Below the pieces are notes generated by a model. That model did not search any database and had not been told where the DNA came from. It worked only from the letters and a program-made list of their open reading frames with translations. A stretch of 26,716 bases of DNA from Barthelona sp. PAP020 (Eukaryota; Metamonada: BaSk clade). Position numbers and translations under genes: made by a program. Shown here piece by piece: positions 24,611 through 26,716 of this stretch. The DNA lies in the NCBI GenBank assembly GCA_040182905.1, contig JARQWU010000134.1:1-26716 (forward strand). The letters run 5' to 3'. Within the stretch, counting starts at the first letter, position 1. The number at the start of each line of letters is the position of its first letter.

Positions 24611-26218
24611 TTATTTCTTTTCGAACCAAGGAGCAGGACCATAAAATTGTCTGACATCATGAGTTCTGGTAGAATCCTTTACATCAGTATAGTCATAATT
24701 GGGATACTTGGCTTGGTTGGCAACATAAGAACTCTCATGGAATTCAACATCAAATTCCAAAGCCCAAATTTCTCCAAAAGCAGCTTGACTGGCATCCCAA
24801 TATGAATAAGGATATGCATAATAACCACAAGCAGTTTGATCATTTTCAACAAATGTATCAACACGTCCTAATAATCTTGCAAGATCATCAATTCTCATGT
24901 TTTCCACAGTAACCTTCTTAGATTCATTCTTTTGATCGTTGAAATCAACAAATTCAAAAGTGTAAGATTCATCATCATAAAAAGATGACTTATTGACACA
25001 ATAAGTAGTCGAGGCATCAAAATCCAAATCAGTATATTTGCTGTAAATTTTTAATTGAGCAGTATGATCTTTCAAACTTTCAGACCAATAACTAGGATAA
25101 GAATATCCGTTAAGGGCAGTCAAACCATCACATTCAAGCCAGTTTCGAGGAGAATCATTGTTAGGACAAATAGTTCTTTCATCACGAGAAGAAATTCTTC
25201 CCATGAGGAAATCAACAGAATGTGAACGAGAGACATTCCAAGAGTTTCTTAAAATGAAAATACCCTTTTCCAAATGACCAGAACCAGTCATATCAAAAAC
25301 ATAATTGTCGTTATATCCATCAACTACCATAGCATGTCCACCAGAAAGAGTAGGAAGAACCTTATAATTGTTAAATTGACCTTCAGAAGTGGTGAAACCA
25401 TGAGCTAAACGATAGACACAGTTTCCATCTTCATCCTTATATTCACAATTTTTACAGACAGCAGAATTGGCGAAAGCACCAGAACATTTGGCATTAACAT
25501 ATCTGGAGGCGAGGATGGGAGTGGAAAAACCAAGAGGTCTTTGTGTTCTAACCAAAGCTTCCTTGATATCAGCAGGTTCATAATGTGTTTTCATAGATTT
25601 AATAGTCATTTTAACAGGGTTTTTGGCAAGAACATCATCAAGACGAGGACAATCTTGATCTGTATCAATATTATCTTCAGGATAATAAGGACATGTAGAG
25701 TGAGGTACAATTTTATCCTCAATATATTCTTTGAAATACCAAAGCCAATAAATGAAACCATCATCAGTTTCACCAGTTGCTTGGGGTGTAATAGGACAGT
25801 TGTCAGGATTCTCTCCACAATATCTGGTGATAACTACACCATAAGCTTGTTCAGAAAATTCAACCCACTCATTCTTTTTCAAATAACCTTGTTCAAAACC
25901 TTGTGCCATGTAATGTCCTTCTAAAACACCCATAGAAGCAAAATCCCAACAAGTTCCTCTGTGTTTTTGATCAGATACTTGATGAGTATGAGGAATTGCA
26001 TATTTTAGAGGCAAGGGAGTTACACTGTCTAAATTGAAACTGTCAGCTTTTTGTCTCAAATAATGAAGTTCTTGACTATTGTTGAAAATTTTAACAGTTC
26101 CTGCAACCAAAATAACAAGGAAAACAACAGCAACTATCAAAAATAATCTCATTTGAGAAGCATTTTTTTTCACCACATTAGATTCAGAATCTAACAAAGG
26201 CATCGAAGGGTCCACCAT
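24611..26218 (-). CDS. Membrane-anchored papain-like (C1) cysteine peptidase
   Basis: 535 residues, ATG at 26218. A short polar leader with PLLDSES comes first, then a single hydrophobic span at about 24-43 (LRLFLIVAVVFLVILVAG-like) and then the catalytic region, so a type II membrane protein with its enzyme in the lumen or outside. Papain residues: Q84 in VSDQKHRG, nucleophile C90 in GTCWDFA, H295 in SGGHAMVVDGY and N325 in LRNSWN. Only about 40 residues lie between the membrane span and the active site, with no ERFNIN-type propeptide. A Cys-rich insert (about 245-267) and a C-terminal domain of about 180 residues, rich in Tyr, Asp and Ser, are extra to papain. Probably a lysosomal or phagosomal protease; C-terminal function unknown. 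Confidence 0.92.
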   Translation of the reverse strand: MVDPSMPLLDSESNVVKKNASQMRLFLIVAVVFLVILVAGTVKIFNNSQELHYLRQKADSFNLDSVTPLPLKYAIPHTHQVSDQKHRGTCWDFASMGVLEGHYMAQGFEQGYLKKNEWVEFSEQAYGVVITRYCGENPDNCPITPQATGETDDGFIYWLWYFKEYIEDKIVPHSTCPYYPEDNIDTDQDCPRLDDVLAKNPVKMTIKSMKTHYEPADIKEALVRTQRPLGFSTPILASRYVNAKCSGAFANSAVCKNCEYKDEDGNCVYRLAHGFTTSEGQFNNYKVLPTLSGGHAMVVDGYNDNYVFDMTGSGHLEKGIFILRNSWNVSRSHSVDFLMGRISSRDERTICPNNDSPRNWLECDGLTALNGYSYPSYWSESLKDHTAQLKIYSKYTDLDFDASTTYCVNKSSFYDDESYTFEFVDFNDQKNESKKVTVENMRIDDLARLLGRVDTFVENDQTACGYYAYPYSYWDASQAAFGEIWALEFDVEFHESSYVANQAKYPNYDYTDVKDSTRTHDVRQFYGPAPWFEKK

Positions 26219-26534
26219 AAAAAAAAATAAGTGGGCTTTTTCAGGTTCTTCTCATTTATCAAATAAATTCAATATATTTCCTAATTTCTTGACCTTATTT
26301 TTCTTCCATCTTCTTGGTTGTTTTTCAATTGTTTAATTAGTACAAAAGTAGTTCTTCAAAAAGTGGTGGAGTTTACATTGAGAAGGAAGTGCATTGTTTG
26401 AACGAAAATTAAAAATTGATAAACTGTTTTTACTTTTACAATTGTTAAGAATATTCATTTTATTTTGGATAAAGTGGTTGAGAAAATTGTAAAAAATAAT
26501 GATAAAATTGTTTCTTTAATCTTTCAACTAAAAA
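26219..26534. promoter_or_regulatory. Divergent intergenic region
   Basis: 316 bases between the peptidase ATG (minus) and the COPB2 ATG (plus). It holds both promoters. AT-rich, with no recognisable motif or further gene. Confidence 0.5.
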
Positions 26535-26716
26535 ATGAATGCAAAGCTTAAAATTTCAACAGAAAAAGTGAAGTGTGTTGATTACCATCACACTGAACCA
26601 TTTGTTTTGTGTGCTTGTTATGATGGGTCAATAAGATTATATAATCATATTACTGGTCAATTAGTAAGAAGTTTAGATGTTAGTTCCGAACCATTACGTG
26701 CATGCAAATTCATTGA
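26535..26716 (+). CDS. COPB2: Coatomer subunit beta' (COPB2), 5' part only
   Basis: 60 codons from the ATG at 26535 to the window end. The sequence KVKCVDYHHTEPFVLCACYD, then GSIRLYNHITGQLVRSLDV and PLRACKF, is the first WD40 repeat of beta'-COP. Animal beta'-COP reads RVKSVDLHPTEPWML...NG followed by WNHETQTLVKTFEV and PVRAAKF in the same places. COPB2 forms the outer cage of COPI vesicles, which carry cargo from Golgi to ER. The rest (some 800-900 residues) lies outside the window. Confidence 0.86.
   Translation, partial: MNAKLKISTEKVKCVDYHHTEPFVLCACYDGSIRLYNHITGQLVRSLDVSSEPLRACKFI

Noticed and set aside
24313-24660. 115-codon minus-strand frame between TBC and peptidase genes
   Set aside because: Overlaps the 3' end of the peptidase gene, is Phe/Lys-rich low-complexity and resembles no protein.
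1-26716. tRNA genes, rRNA or CRISPR arrays
   Set aside because: No cloverleaf with a GTTCRA-type T-loop, no rRNA-like stretch and no regularly spaced repeats were found by eye.

Overview
The window is AT-rich nuclear DNA from a unicellular eukaryote. Most genes are single uninterrupted reading frames, packed on both strands with short gaps (about 70 to 150 bases is common). Several genes narrow down the host. An AHI1/jouberin-type protein (3456-5771) points to a cilium or flagellum. An ALG8-type glucosyltransferase (8308-9696) means a glucosylated lipid-linked N-glycan precursor, which argues against Entamoeba- or Trichomonas-like parasites that lack that step. An amoeboflagellate of the Heterolobosea (Naegleria-like) would fit, but this is inference and not proven here.

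Layout, left to right. 1-375 holds a decayed coding remnant. 996-6369 carries three minus-strand genes: an acidic coiled-coil/C2H2 zinc-finger protein (possibly DZIP1-like), the AHI1-like WD40 protein, and a small coiled-coil protein. The last is divergent, over only 82 bases, from ribosomal protein eL30 (6452-6781). Then come a Pro/His/Met/Cys-rich protein of unknown function (7172-8239), ALG8 (8308-9696), a sugar-kinase-like (NahK-like) phosphotransferase whose end is lost in a 335-base run of N (9806-10140), a dual-specificity phosphatase (11320-12534) and, divergently, a CHL1/DDX11-type iron-sulfur DNA helicase (12655-14682).

14721-19507 is a mobile-DNA block. A tyrosine-recombinase retrotransposon (15044-19070) has one intact 1191-residue frame joining a coiled-coil/Gag-like region, reverse transcriptase, RNase H and a tyrosine recombinase. 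It has split direct repeats in the plus-strand order A1 - frame - B1 - A2 - B2. It lies between two diverged copies of a smaller repeat (family C) that has about 125-base terminal inverted repeats. A third fragment of family C lies at 23018-23122.

To the right are a protein kinase - coiled coil - WD40 fusion (20089-22242), a TBC-domain Rab GAP (23172-24299), a membrane-anchored papain-like cysteine peptidase (24611-26218) and the first 60 codons of COPB2 (beta'-COP), cut by the window end (26535-26716). TBC, COPB2 and the peptidase all belong to the endomembrane system, but nothing shows that they are co-regulated. I found no tRNA, rRNA or CRISPR array. The most unusual material is the retrotransposon with its repeat arrangement, and the kinase-WD40 fusion.
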